In this document: in pieces, positions 63,831 to 64,000 of the stretch
Numbering within the stretch: the first letter of the stretch is position 1
How the letters are laid out: the number at the start of each line of letters is the position of its first letter
DNA from: Saprospiraceae bacterium
GTDB taxonomy: Bacteria; Bacteroidota; Bacteroidia; Chitinophagales; Saprospiraceae
Assembly (NCBI GenBank): GCA_028280415.1
Contig: JANQLV010000065.1
Span: 124,001-188,000, forward strand
Direction: 5' to 3'
DNA length: 64,000 bases
Translations under genes and position numbers: made by a program
The notes under the pieces: generated by a model
Told to the model about the DNA's origin: nothing
The model's database searches: none
Seen by the model: the letters and a program-made list of their open reading frames with translations, nothing else

Positions 63831-63920
63831 TTAAGACTTCTCTTCATTAACCAGCGTTAATGCTTTACGTCCCAAATAAATAGCAGCTAAGACGAGGGTA
63901 TATGTTATTGTCGCAGTCAT
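63831..63920 (-). CDS. Possible 29-residue membrane peptide
   Basis: ATG at 63918-63920; MTATITYTLVLAAIYLGRKA then LTLVNEEKS. One short hydrophobic helix. A well-spaced promoter (63931-63958) lies directly upstream, which raises it above chance; no homology can be claimed. Confidence 0.4.
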   Translation of the reverse strand: MTATITYTLVLAAIYLGRKALTLVNEEKS

Positions 63921-63930
63921 AATTCCGTGG

Positions 63931-63958
63931 CAAAGATAGATATCTTTTCGTAAATCAA
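63931..63958 (-). promoter_or_regulatory. Bacteroidota promoter near right edge
   Basis: Minus strand TTG (63956-63958), a 17-base spacer and TATCTTTG (63931-63938): a full match to the TTG / TAnnTTTG consensus, ending ten bases before the small ATG. It could also serve a longer leader. Confidence 0.6.
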
Positions 63959-64000
63959 ACGAATAAAGTTAAATTTATGCGGCCTTCTATCAGAAGAAAT

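Noticed and set aside
63977-64000. Start of a new gene (ATG with eight codons) at the right edge
   Set aside because: Too little sequence to support it.

Overview
The window looks like chromosomal DNA of a Bacteroidota bacterium, most likely from the Saprospiria/Lewinella side. The support is: low G+C; several secreted proteins ending in a type IX secretion (T9SS, Por) sorting domain; a CarboxypepD_reg-type TonB receptor; DUF4294, DUF5606 and DUF3857 proteins; a fused E1 alpha/beta 2-oxoacid dehydrogenase; a bacterial geranylgeranylglyceryl-phosphate synthase homologue; the 31-residue MPCGKKRKRH ribosome-type peptide; and promoter elements of the Bacteroidota type (TTG, 16-22 bases, TAnnTTTG) rather than Shine-Dalgarno sites. 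The lineage below phylum is inference. I saw no tRNA, rRNA, insertion sequence, prophage or CRISPR array.

Region by region. 1-1700: a DUF2236/MpaB-like oxygenase cut by the window edge, then a winged-helix regulator with a membrane-protein partner; two near-identical 17-base palindromes sit in front of the two transcription units. 1.9-10.4 kb: an orphan protein, a WG-repeat protein, two T9SS cargo proteins and an alpha-helical cytoplasmic protein. 10.6-16.4 kb: a co-directional block of sigma factor, one-pass TPR membrane protein, T9SS surface protein and periplasmic TPR-CHAT protease; this is the best candidate for an uncharacterised signalling system. 16.4-21.9 kb: a VPGC-thioredoxin/MsrA fusion, a TonB receptor with a lipoprotein partner, and a Mpo1-like membrane protein.

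22-30 kb is mostly housekeeping: inositol monophosphatase, ABC permease, yicC-gmk-apaG, an HU-like protein, a TPR protein, the 31-residue peptide with a strong terminator, RNase G and a tiny lipoprotein. 30-39.7 kb: DinB-like protein, a thymidylate kinase with an unusual 180-residue tail, DUF4294, two secreted amidohydrolase-like proteins, a METTL25-like methyltransferase, a decayed M15-type peptidase gene, and rsmG. 39.9-44.1 kb is a tight operon lpxK - acyltransferase - glycosyltransferase - ECF sigma factor, joining outer-membrane lipid synthesis to a regulator. 44.2-64 kb: a PepSY-like lipoprotein, a CIA30 protein, rsgA, GGGP synthase, two DUF3857/transglutaminase-like proteins (one without its cysteine), recO, a class A penicillin-binding protein, a dienelactone hydrolase, the E1 fusion, DUF5606, two exported unknowns and a polyprenyl-phosphate-type glycosyltransferase.

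Much of the window serves the cell envelope: lipid A phosphorylation, acyl transfer, peptidoglycan synthesis, T9SS surface display and TonB uptake. All functions come from reading motifs and recalling families; no database search was run.
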